Shown here piece after piece: positions 23,768 to 33,509 of a DNA stretch of 64,000 nucleotides (position 1 is its first letter; each line of letters opens with the position of its first letter). Below the pieces are notes generated by a model. The model was not told where the DNA came from and ran no database searches. It saw only the letters and a list, made by a program, of their open reading frames with translations. Source of the DNA: Micropterix aruncella (Eukaryota > Arthropoda > Insecta > Lepidoptera > Micropterigidae); assembly GCA_944548615.1 (NCBI GenBank), contig OX155955.1:18255721-18319720 (forward strand). Reading direction: 5' to 3'. A program made the translations under genes and the position numbers.

Positions 23768-26713
23768 TTGGATGAAGTTAGTACACTTATAATGGAGTGC
23801 CCATCCGAATGTAAGAAAATAGTCAATCAATACAAACTATATACGATACTTTCATTAAATATACGTAGTATCTCAAAAAACATGGACCAAGTGTATTGTT
23901 TACTTCACCAGCTATCCTTTGATGTTGACATAGTCATTTTAAGTGAGTGTTGGATACGTGACATTCCTTATTTACCACGACTACAAAACTACGATTGCAG
24001 AGGGACTAAACATAATATAAATAGATCCGATGGAGTGGTAATTTACACAAAATCGACTTTAAATGCATCTGTAGAGGATCTAGATATTACAGACGCGACC
24101 GGTTTAAATGTATTAATTGGAGAAACAAGAATCCTTGCCCTTTATAGGTCACCCTCGTTCCCCAACACGAATAGATTTTTAAAATCGCTAGATGATGCAA
24201 TACGTACACTTTCAAATGATAAGATCAAACATTTCATAGTGGCAGGGGATATCAACATATCCATACATGGCAACAAACACACTCATTCCGATGAATACCA
24301 GAACCTAATGAGTGAACTAGGATTCAAATCGACTATAAATACAACTACCCGTCCTGAAAATAATACTTGTATTGACCACATCTACATAAAAACTAAAAAC
24401 AAGTTCCAGTCTGCTATCATACAGTCGACTATTACTGATCACTACAGCACATTCCTCGTTATATATGGTCCTTACCGAAAACAGACCTATAATAATGAAA
24501 AGCTTACAAAAACTATAAATTACGACGGTCTACAAATTGACTTAAATAACGAAACGTGGCAAAATATTTACACGGATAACGTAGATACAGCTACTGAAGA
24601 ATTCGTGAACACACTGAAAATTCACATTGAAAATAACACCACGACGAAAGTGAAAAAACGTAAGCACAGAATACTGAAACCATGGATAAATGCAGGTATT
24701 ATAAGCTGCATCAAAAAACGAGACAAGCTCCACAAACAAACTAGAACTTTTCCAAAAAACATTACACTGTTGAACTATTATAAACGATATAGAAATATAT
24801 GTGCAAGCATAATTAAAAAAACAAAACAAAAATACTATAAGGAAATGATCGAAAGAGACAAATATCATCCAAAGGTAATATGGAAGGCAGTCAAGGAACT
24901 GAGCTCCAATACAGAAATAAAAAGTAAAGTTACCGAACTAATCTCAAACAATGAAATTATATCCGACAAACTGAAAATTGCAAATACATTAAATGGTTAC
25001 TTCACAAACGTTGGTGTAAATTTATCTAACGACATCATGCATAGGAGGAACTCTTGTATAGGCAATAGCACTATCACAAATAATATAACTACAATAACTA
25101 ATATTCCGATATTTAAATTTAAATTAATTACAGAATCTGATATATGTAAAACTCTACTCGATCTTAAAAGTGACACAGCCCCGGGACCTGACGCTATTAG
25201 CGGCAGCTCACTCCGAACTATCCACCGCTACATAATAAAACCACTAACATACTTGGTTAATTTATCAATTCAAAATGGCGAATTTCCAAAACAATTTAAG
25301 GTGGCTAATGTAACTCCGATATACAAAGCAGGTGTCAGAACAGATCCCAAAAATTACCGACCTATATCTGTGCTTAATAGTTTAAGCAAAGTCATGGAAA
25401 AAATTGTAGCCAAACAACTGACACACCATCTTGAACAAAACGGTATTCTATCAGACGGTCAGTACGGCTTTAGACCAGGTCGAGGAACGTCTGAAGCAAT
25501 CTTGGCTATCACAAAGTATGTGACAGAAAATATTGATGCAAATAAGCGATGTCTAGGAATTTTTCTTGACCTGGCTAAAGCATTCGATACAGTTCCACAT
25601 GACAAACTATTAGAAAAGTTAACACAACTTGGTTTTGGTGACATCGAGATAAGTTGGTTTACTAGCTACATTACGGGAAGATCACAAAGAGTGAAAATTG
25701 ACGATGTTCTAAGTGATGGCTTGCCATGCAACTACGGTGTTCCCCAGGGAAGTACGTTGGGGCCTTTACTTTTTCTCGTGTACATCAACAACTTTTGTCA
25801 ACTGGAAATAACTGGCTCTGTTCTGTCATTTGCTGATGATACGGTGTTACTTTTCCAAGCAGACACATGGGAGTTAGTATTCGGCCAGGCAGAGACTGGA
25901 TTAAAAGCAGCCCATCAATGGCTAGACAAAAACTTGCTAACACTCAATAGGGAAAAGACGAAGTATTTGACCTTTAGTATCGACAGGAGGCAGCAGCCAT
26001 CACCTGAATTGCAACTTATACTGCACGAATGCAATTATGATAACTACTGCAACTGCCACCCATTGGAAAAAGCATGTCAAATAAAATACCTAGGAATCAC
26101 TATTGACAATAACCTAAAATGGTATGACCATGTTGACATCACAGCGTTAAGAATGAGAAAACTAATGTATGTATTCAAAAATATTCGAAACGTCTTTGAA
26201 ATCAATGTCTTGAGGACGATATATTACGCGTTAGCTCAATCTCTGCTAATATACGGACAACTAGGCTGGGGTGGTATGGCCAAAACAAATCTGGATCCTC
26301 TGATAAAGGCCCAAAAGGCTTTGATTAGGGTTATAGCCAGGAAGCCATACCGCTACTCCAGTGACCAGCTCTACAGGGATTTTATGGTGTTGGATGCAAG
26401 ACAGCTATACGTACGGCAGGTCTTGATATGCTACAGGAAAGAACTCCAACGGGACAACAGCAAGCCGACCAGTAACGCCCATAGACACGACACAAGACAT
26501 AAAGACAGACATGTACAACCAAAAATGAGAACGACCTTTGGACAAAGACACTATATTTACCTAGCGAAAAAACTCCATAACATATTTACCACGCAATTAG
26601 GCCAAGCTACAATCATTCAAAATGACGCTCACTACAAAAGACTGGTAACATTATGGTTATTACACTCGACGAGGGAGCACTGTGAGTCGTTAGTAACTAA
26701 CGTTATTAAATAG
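23768..26713 (+). CDS. LINE ORF2: APE endonuclease and reverse transcriptase
   Basis: The enzyme nicks target DNA and copies the element's RNA at the nick. The open frame begins with TTG; the first ATG is at 23792, so the true start is uncertain. Endonuclease motifs: LSLNIRSI, VILSECW, VAGDINIS (about residue 160), CIDHIYIK and TDHYST. Reverse transcriptase: GPDAISG, NYRPISVLN, GFRPGRGTSEA, IFLDLAKAFDTVPHDK, YGVPQGSTLGPLLF and FADDTVLLF with FADD at residues 688-691. There is no RNase H. It ends at TAG. All catalytic signatures appear intact. Confidence 0.93.
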   Translation: MDEVSTLIMECPSECKKIVNQYKLYTILSLNIRSISKNMDQVYCLLHQLSFDVDIVILSECWIRDIPYLPRLQNYDCRGTKHNINRSDGVVIYTKSTLNASVEDLDITDATGLNVLIGETRILALYRSPSFPNTNRFLKSLDDAIRTLSNDKIKHFIVAGDINISIHGNKHTHSDEYQNLMSELGFKSTINTTTRPENNTCIDHIYIKTKNKFQSAIIQSTITDHYSTFLVIYGPYRKQTYNNEKLTKTINYDGLQIDLNNETWQNIYTDNVDTATEEFVNTLKIHIENNTTTKVKKRKHRILKPWINAGIISCIKKRDKLHKQTRTFPKNITLLNYYKRYRNICASIIKKTKQKYYKEMIERDKYHPKVIWKAVKELSSNTEIKSKVTELISNNEIISDKLKIANTLNGYFTNVGVNLSNDIMHRRNSCIGNSTITNNITTITNIPIFKFKLITESDICKTLLDLKSDTAPGPDAISGSSLRTIHRYIIKPLTYLVNLSIQNGEFPKQFKVANVTPIYKAGVRTDPKNYRPISVLNSLSKVMEKIVAKQLTHHLEQNGILSDGQYGFRPGRGTSEAILAITKYVTENIDANKRCLGIFLDLAKAFDTVPHDKLLEKLTQLGFGDIEISWFTSYITGRSQRVKIDDVLSDGLPCNYGVPQGSTLGPLLFLVYINNFCQLEITGSVLSFADDTVLLFQADTWELVFGQAETGLKAAHQWLDKNLLTLNREKTKYLTFSIDRRQQPSPELQLILHECNYDNYCNCHPLEKACQIKYLGITIDNNLKWYDHVDITALRMRKLMYVFKNIRNVFEINVLRTIYYALAQSLLIYGQLGWGGMAKTNLDPLIKAQKALIRVIARKPYRYSSDQLYRDFMVLDARQLYVRQVLICYRKELQRDNSKPTSNAHRHDTRHKDRHVQPKMRTTFGQRHYIYLAKKLHNIFTTQLGQATIIQNDAHYKRLVTLWLLHSTREHCESLVTNVIK

Positions 26714-27083
26714 GTGCACAGATGATTTATATTACTTATTATTGTTATTATTATCTCATTAGCCTCATAACTGTATTCATATATCTCCCATATATATTAT
26801 ATCTCATTTAATTTAATAAATATTTTTATTTAACATATATACCTATATACTATAATAGTTATACAATATACACTTGTAGGATTTCCCAAGATAAAATAAA
26901 ATACCTATACACCCGGCAGATGAACACAGTACTAAATATCACCTCAATACAGGCTCTGCCTAGTGAGGTGATAAAATCCCGCCGAAGCCTCATCTTTAGT
27001 AAATTTCCAGGGTTCACATTTTGTATGTACGACTAAATTATGTAAAACATACTATAGGAAATTTAATCATGTAATACTAGGGA

Positions 27084-27118
<35 letters not shown>

Positions 27119-27121
27119 ATA
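26714..27121 (+). repeat. LINE 3' UTR and (AAAT)n tail
   Basis: The AT-rich 3' UTR contains CACCTCAATACAGGCTCTGC with GTGAGGTG, able to form a small stem-loop, and ends in about ten AAAT units. Confidence 0.7.
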
Positions 27122-27376
27122 TATGATTATTTAATATTATTATGTATATTATGTTACTAAATTATAAGTAGGTATATGTAAAATTTGTGTAAATATAGAG
27201 CTACCACGTAAAGCAATGCTACATTATGTAACACTTACCAACTAAAAAAAAAAAAAGGAAAAAAAGAATACATAAAAGTCTACCTTAGTACGGGCATTAC
27301 TCCAGCAAGGTAGATTTTAATCTTATTAATCTAGTATTATAAATGTATGTGAAATATAAATAAATAAATAAATAAA
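27122..27376 (+). mobile_element. Second LINE 3' end fragment
   Basis: A hairpin-like TCTACCTTAG...AAGGTAGA followed by an (AAAT)n tail (27356-27376) resembles the preceding LINE's terminus in layout but differs in sequence, pointing to another CR1-like copy reduced to its 3' UTR. Confidence 0.5.
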
Positions 27377-27384
27377 TTTGCAAA

Positions 27385-27665
27385 TGCTAATCTAATGCGA
27401 TTACATATGTTTGCAGCCGTGGATTTGTCGCACTCTCGATAGCCCTAATTCATACTGGCCGTGCAAATTTATGCAAATGGCAAAGCGTTCTGATGTTGTG
27501 CCCTATTTAGCTATAATCGCAGTTATAAATCTTAATTATGTTTGCATTACAAATGACTAGTACGACCATCACATAACATTTATCTTCTTCTTTGAACAAG
27601 AGTCAACAGAAGATTGACAGGATCCGCAAATTTTCTAACCACATACTAAACCTATATCGTGTTCT
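27385..27665 (+). repeat. Duplicated segment, copy 1 (apparent empty site)
   Basis: Matches 33510-34190 in order: CTAATGCGATTACA, GCAAATGGCAAAGCGTTCTG, GCTATAATCGCAGTTATA, TGCATTAC and GACAGAAGATTGAC-like phrases. Copy 2 has a foldback element exactly after CAGTTATA; this copy lacks it. Confidence 0.65.
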
Positions 27666-27835
27666 TCTTATTCTTTTAGTAGCATGTCCACTACTGAAAG
27701 TTGGCTATCAGTTTGGTTATTTCAACTTTATTAACCGCCGCTCGAAACAAGGATGTGATATAATGAGCCTTAATTTCAACTTAAACTTATAGGGTATTGG
27801 AATATGATTGGTAATATTTGTGATTAGATTCTATT

Positions 27836-28500
27836 AATTCGGTTCGAGCGGTTCCGGTTTCATCTATTCTTTTAACTGTACCGATGTAAGCTGGTTTTCG
27901 GGTCGGTCTAACTCACGATTAAGCTCCTATTCAGTAGCCTTCTCGAACCAGGGACTACCCCGGGAAGGACTCACGCGTCCCATGTCTCACGGTTTGTGGA
28001 TCGGTTTCCCCTGGGCATGCCTATGCGGCGCTACTAGACGGTTTACGCACCGTTCGGCGACAGCTATTCGGTTGTGCATTATGACAAATTACTGAAGGTA
28101 TGTGGAGGCTATGGAAATATACTGTCAACTAAGCTGCGGGGATGCCACCCTTGAAATGACATGACTATGATATGACGGGAAAAGGACGCTCAGGTCCGCG
28201 AAAAAAAACATATTGAATTACCGCTGTAATACAACAGGTGGAGTCCGCGAAAGCGACTTCGGTGCCGTAACCAGTCGGAAGAACGGAGGGATTCTAAAGG
28301 TTAATTCCAGACGGAGATATCCTGCCAAAACTGGTAGCCGGGGGGTGAGGTGGCCGACTGGGTTACCTTCCTGGTGCCTTGCCTTAAGGCGGGCTCGTGG
28401 CTTTGCTGGACGGTAGATTTGTATTGTCCCAAAGTCTTCTACGCTCACGCCACGAGAGACAGAATGTTCATTATCGTTAAAACTTATAGTCGACATCACC
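27836..28500 (-). repeat. GC-rich repeat family A, copy 2
   Basis: Inverted copy. GACGGTTTACGCACCGTTCGGCGA, ACGATTAAGCTCCTATTCAG and CTACGCTCACGCC...GTTAAAACTTATAGTCGAC have counterparts in the copies at 57590-59200. Short frames (28213-28502) reflect GC content and are not genes. Confidence 0.65.
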
Positions 28501-30235
28501 AAAATGTGCAGATGTAAGGTAGCCTAATTTTAAGGCAGATTCTTCTAGAGTGTTAGCTTCCTTATGCGATTTCTTGGCCTTATCATATCCGTTATGTGGA
28601 TTCAATGCAATAACCAACATTAGTGACTCCCACAGATTTAAAAAATATTTTCGTTGATTGCTTGAATGCTCACAACACAATTGTCAGTGAATGCTGCTCA
28701 GCTATCGCCGAGTAATCGAATAGATTGTAGGCATACCGATACTATGACTGGCTTAAAGAAGTTTAATTCGAAATAACCGTTGCTCCCGCCGACATTCGAC
28801 TTTACGCCGATTACTTTGGAAGCGACCATTGCAATTGCTTCACGTTTGGTAGGATTCACTTTTCATAAAACCAAACCCGTAGATTACGGAGCTAAGATTC
28901 TTTTTCGACCGGGCCTCTCCTTCTGAATATTTTGGATTAAATTATTAGATGCATAATGTTTTATCTTTCGGGATGACGCATGTCATGAGCGAAATATTCG
29001 AGTTTGTGTATCTATATTGTCCTCGATATTTCTATGTTCTTGCTCAAATCATTTAAGATATTTTCATTCATGGTTCCGTCAACCCAGCTTATACGTAGTA
29101 TCCTTAGATACTCATATTTATAAGGCGTCAAGCTTTCTGTAAGCATGTCTGTAAGTCAATAGCCTTAAAATATACCAAATATGGCTATTATTTATTGAGT
29201 ATTAGGAGTTATTCCTTAAGTGTACGGTAACCCCCGCCGCTACCCTAAGTAGGGGCAGGGGCCTTTTTTAAATTTTGCACCGAGGCCCATTTTTTTTGTT
29301 ACGCCACTGATTCTCAGAGTAAAAGTTGAAAAACAGATGTGATATTTTGAAACCCTATTTGACTCCGAACCATATAAAATAGAATACTCTTTAGAAGTAT
29401 TCTAGCCAACCTTTATGTGCGCCCTTTGGGGTCAGTAGAGAATACTAATGATTCACAAAACACTAGAGAAGTAGGTATTACAAAATATAAAGAAACAATT
29501 GTTGATCGATTTGAAGTTTCTTTTATGCTATAAGCTGCGAAATATAAAAGAAAAATCAAGAGCTAAAATCTCTTATTAATCGAGAGATATAAATCCTAAA
29601 TTTATAGGAATATCTGTGAAATATTTAAATATGAATATATAGAAAACGGCTCGTGGAAAACGAGTTTACTGAATTTTTTAGTATAATTATGTTAACATAA
29701 GCAGACTTAATAATTTTAATTTTAATTAATTTAATTAAATCCAAAAATAAAAATTTACAATGATGACATAACATACAGTGTAGAAAAGAGCAAATACTTA
29801 ATCATTGTTTGCGAATCAAAGAAAGTACAGATTTGATGGATTTTATCAGCTCCACTAGACTACAGTCTGTTCTGGAGTGATACCAGTCTTATATTTGTTA
29901 CATAGTACACATTTTCCTAAACTTTCGGTTAAAATAATGAAAATATTTAGCAACATAATTAAGAAAATTTGAAGAAAAGACGTCTAATGCTAGTTAATAA
30001 AGCGGTAATAATAAAAGAATAATTACCTACCTAGGCATTATAATAAATATATACATTTATATATAAATACACACTCATACATATAAAAAATATATAATAA
30101 ACATACACACACACATACATATATAGAAAGCGTATCTACCTATATTCAATATATACTTTATATATATACTTATATAATCATATATAAATAAACAAAAATA
30201 AATAATTGAAATTTGTTATAATAATTGGTTATAAA
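28501..30235. other. Unassigned intergenic DNA
   Basis: No gene is supported. 29215-29320 has a GGGGCAGGGGCC and TTGTTACGCCACTGA phrase suggestive of an old transposon, but it cannot be assigned. 30040-30200 is TATA/ACAC-rich low complexity. Confidence 0.3.
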
Positions 30236-30369
30236 AAATGCCCCCTCCGACGTAACTTGGTGTATACACCGTGAGTTTTTTATTAGTGATTTTTATATAG
30301 TGGGGGAATCTGTACGAGGCAGTTAGCAAACCTTTGTTTGTTTTTTATTGTAAATTTGAACAAAATGAC

Positions 30370-30515
30370 CTAAATAAAGGGTTGACAAGCTTTAAGCGCG
30401 CTGCGCCATCTATCAATAGGCAAAATATTTCGAATATTGTTTATTTGCGATATGTTACCTCGCGCTAGGTGGCGCAGTGCGCTCAACGCTTTTTATACTA
30501 AAAAAAATCATTTTT
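30370..30515. repeat. Hairpin core related to the 33676 foldback
   Basis: AGCGCGCTGCGCCATCTA near 30396 and the partly complementary TAGGTGGCGCAGTGCGCT near 30465 flank TATTGTTTATTTGCGA. The same arrangement lies in the centre of the foldback at 33676-34084. It appears to be a diverged relative. Confidence 0.5.
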
Positions 30516-30981
30516 TCAACTTTCCAAAAAAAGAATTTAAAATAAATATTATTTTTAAAATTTTCCATATTATGTTATTTATAAGTGAGTATCTTAAGAG
30601 AATATCTTAAGAGAAAAACTTAAGAGAATATCGCCATTGAAGCGGAGTAAATATTTTCCTCTGGTAGATAACGAAGGAAGTATCGCCAACCTCTATGAAT
30701 GAAGATGAAACGATGTTCCTTAAATTGGAACAGTATAATATTAAGAACAACCCAAATAGTAGTGTCGATTGTAGCATATTGACTGCGAAACAGGTGGAGA
30801 TAGTACCAGTTAATATTTAATATTTTTCATAAACATTTAGTCGTGAAATACTAATTTTGAAACATTGATTTTGCCATATACAAATGTATTTCGAAACGAA
30901 AGTTACTGAGAGGGAGATGTCCAACATGTCAGTTAAAGAGACGAAGGTATGTCCCTCAATTAAATATTTATAAACTTTCAG

Positions 30982-31110
30982 TGCTAACCTTGACATGATT
31001 ATACCATATCAGCTGTCTGTCGAGCTTTATAAGAGATGGAATTGGAAAGGAAAAGATTTATATTTGAAAGCAAAGATGCTGCATTTGATTTATAAAAATG
31101 CACTAGCCGG
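30982..31110 (+). pseudogene. Orphan copy of carboxypeptidase exon 7
   Basis: A 129-nt segment with CTTTCAG before it and GT after it, the same length and splice phases as exon 7 at 18809-18937. It encodes an open [18 protein letters not shown]...ALAG with 32 of 44 residues identical to exon 7 by my alignment; the catalytic Asp position is kept. Exons 6 and 8 were not found nearby, so it is the remnant of a duplicated gene or a detached duplicated exon. Confidence 0.88.
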
Positions 31111-31150
31111 GTGTAAACATTCTAATTACTAGGTAATCGGGTTTACTTAC

Positions 31151-31748
31151 GATATTACTTTTATAAATAGGATAGAAAACGAATTTACCGCGTGAAATTT
31201 GTAGGACCCGACGTTTCGGTGACGTTGCAGCCGCCGTTGTCAAGGGTAAACTGAAGAGCTGTCAGTCCGTTGTTTTGCGGGTAGGCCGCAAACCGCTGCC
31301 GCCACTGCGTAGGTTATAACGGTGGTGGGGGGCCGGGCTCGGAGCGCGGGAATTTTTAAAATCCGTCTTGCACACAACACTCACTGTATCCTGTTTTACG
31401 TCTTTGCGTTCGGCGTTCGGCGGCGGGAACATTTTAAGAAGAGGGTTCCACGTAGAAGAGAGTTTGTAGCCGTCATCTCTATTGAAGTTCGGAGTTCTTC
31501 TTATTTCAATGGCTTCCCGGATCATGCGAGCCCGGCCCCCCACCACCGTTATAACCTACGCAGTGGCGGCAGCGGTTTGCGGCCTACCCGCAAAACAACG
31601 GACTGACAGCTCTTCAGTTTACCCTTGACAACGGCGGCTGCAACGTCACCGAAACGTCGGGTCCTACAAATTTCACTCGGTAAATTCGTTTTCTATCCTA
31701 TTTATAATGTCAAACAACCGCGATAGTCTTCGATTTGATATTACTTTT
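31151..31748. mobile_element. Palindromic element with 12-bp flanking repeat (copy 2)
   Basis: GATATTACTTTT at 31151-31162 and 31737-31748 flanks a 574-bp element. Long inverted arms include GTCAGTCCGTTGTTTTGCGG and its complement, GGTTATAACGGTGGTGGGGG and its complement. The outer part shares ACCGCGTGAAATTTGTAG, CGACGTTTCGG and the TTATAATGTCAAACAACC end with 17407-17592. Two identical mirrored reading frames inside are palindrome by-products. Confidence 0.8.
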
Positions 31749-31904
31749 GTTTTAAAATTCCAATCTTTATTTATTTAAGTACTATTATTATAATATGTTT
31801 TTAAAATTTTATTTGTTGGTTAATGTCATATCTCTATGCAATTAAGTCGTAAGATAAAAATTGTACGCCTAAAAGGCAGGTTGTGCGGAACTGAATAATT
31901 GTAA

Positions 31905-32000
31905 AACTCTATGTTACATCACCACCACACATCACAATAAAATCAAATCACATCACATCACAATAAAATCACATCAAACACAAAAAAATACACCACAATC
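31905..32000. repeat. CACATCACAATAAAATCA-like simple sequence
   Basis: Short degenerate tandem phrases CACATCACA / AATAAAATCA. No coding content. Confidence 0.6.
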
Positions 32001-32039
32001 GCAATAAAATTAATTGAAATTGAAAATATTTTTATGGCT

Positions 32040-32165
32040 CTATCAACCATAACAAGCTATCACTTCATATAAAATAAAATAAATAACGGTGCATTACAAG
32101 CCTGGAATATGTTTTCTTGAGTTTTGATAGCAAAGACCTACTGACATATATCACAAGTCCAACTA
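32040..32165 (+). repeat. Segment homologous to carboxypeptidase intron 7
   Basis: CAAGCTATCAC...AAATAA...TTTTGATAGCAAAGACCTACTGAC...AAGTCC runs parallel to 20065-20170. As it lies 0.9 kb after the orphan exon 7 copy, it supports a duplication that included intron 7. Confidence 0.55.
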
Positions 32166-32765
32166 GAGTTGTCAACTACAACGGGCGAACCCGTCACCTC
32201 AAGAAGTTTTAACGATTAGTGGTTCTATCTCCCTGAAGTGAGCGCAGAAGACTTGGACAAAACAGTTCACCGTCAAGCTCCGCCACAAACCCGTAAGAGG
32301 CCAACGCCTTAACCGCGAGATAGCCAGGAGTGTTACCCAGCGGTCCTCTCCCTTACGAAGCGGTGAAACGGTGTATACCGAATCTATTGCGGACCACGAC
32401 ATCCTTTGCCCGGCTGTTCACCCAGGATCGGGTAGCCGATGGTCGTTTCAAGAGCTGTTGCCGTAAGGTCCGCAACCACCCCCGCTCTATAGGAAACAGT
32501 ACTGCTTCCAGACTCCCCCGACTGTCAGTCAGAGTTTGTAATCGATTGGCTTATGCCGTACAGTGTGCAGACCGTCCAGGAGCGCCAGAAGGTTGATTCC
32601 TAGGGGAAACTAACCCTAAGGCCAGAGTCCTACCCAGGCTCGCACTTCATGCGTGGAGGCCGACGAATGGGTGTTGAGCCAACCCATGTTTGTGACCAAC
32701 CCTGAACAGAATGGCTCTCCGTGGCCAACCCAGCAAGGGCCCCTTAGCTCCACTCTAATAATAGA
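32166..32765 (+). repeat. GC-rich repeat family A, copy 3
   Basis: Forward copy from ACAACGGGCGAACCCGTCACC to GACCAACCCTGAACAGAATGG. It closely matches 48535-48990 and the inverted 44455-45110. The frame 32330-32596 (PYEAVKRC, LFTQDRVADGRFKS, CADRPGAPEG) is retained in those copies. No known domain is recognised. Confidence 0.75.
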
Positions 32766-33509
32766 TGAAATGTATCTATTTTAATCACAAATTATATTGT
32801 TACAATAATACTTAATATGTATTAGTGGTAGATTATGATGAATAAAAACATTTTTTTCAGCATTGGTTGGTTGTAAACGATTGCGTTTTTCCTTGTAAAC
32901 AATTCCTACTTCTGATAATAGCCTCTCGCTATAAACACTACTGCCAGGAGTGGATAGATCAATCCATGCGAATTTTGACACTCTCGGATATTGCTTTGCG
33001 TTTGCTGACCACCACTTGTAAGGGTCTGCCGTTCGATCTAGGCGAACAGTTTTTAAATAAAAATCAATCTCGTGTGCAGAAAAACTTTCTCCACACCCAC
33101 ATCATTTTGCATATTATCTGTAGCGACTTCCTCAAAACAGTTTCAGAAACTGTCGTGTATTGCAATCGTTTTATCATTTTCATAGGTTTTTCTTTTCTCA
33201 CGAATTGGAGAAGAATCACTGTCATATTTAATATTTGTAGATCATCATCACAACTCATTTTCTGAGCTTCTAAAAGATTTTTTTGTCTTGCTCTTACCGT
33301 TTGAACCCAGAAACCTAATTTTGAACCGTGGGTCAAGAAAAGTGGCAAACAATGAGACAGCTCATAACCAGTCACGGGCAATTATGCACGCCACGCACAC
33401 ATCCTACGCCGAACATTCGGCAGCTGAATATCCGGCGCTTCGGCCGATATCGTGGCCGAATATTCGGTATTCAGCCAAATCACTATTCGTGGCATCACTA
33501 ATCAAAACC
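32766..33509. other. Unassigned intergenic DNA
   Basis: A 132-codon open frame (32867-33265, +) has no recognised motif and overlaps an equally long frame on the other strand, so I do not call a gene. CGAATATTCGG-like words recur around 33410-33475. Confidence 0.3.

Larger units (their letters stand above)
22281..27121 (+). mobile_element. CR1-type non-LTR retrotransposon, nearly full length
   Basis: The element contains ORF1 with coiled coil and FP-like domain, then ORF2 with endonuclease and reverse transcriptase, a 3' UTR and an (AAAT)n tail at 27083-27121. It is 5'-truncated within ORF1's zinc finger. Simple-repeat tails and ORF1 type fit the CR1/Zenon group better than poly-A LINEs. Both main frames are open, so the insertion is relatively recent. 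Confidence 0.85.

Noticed and set aside
24542..24868. 108-codon minus-strand frame within LINE ORF2
   Set aside because: Shadow of a clear coding frame on the other strand.
31262..31606. Two 94-codon frames with identical ends
   Set aside because: They share residues because they read the two arms of one palindrome in opposite directions; not genes.
32867..33381. Overlapping 132- and 105-codon frames on opposite strands
   Set aside because: No recognisable domain or splice context; open on both strands by composition.
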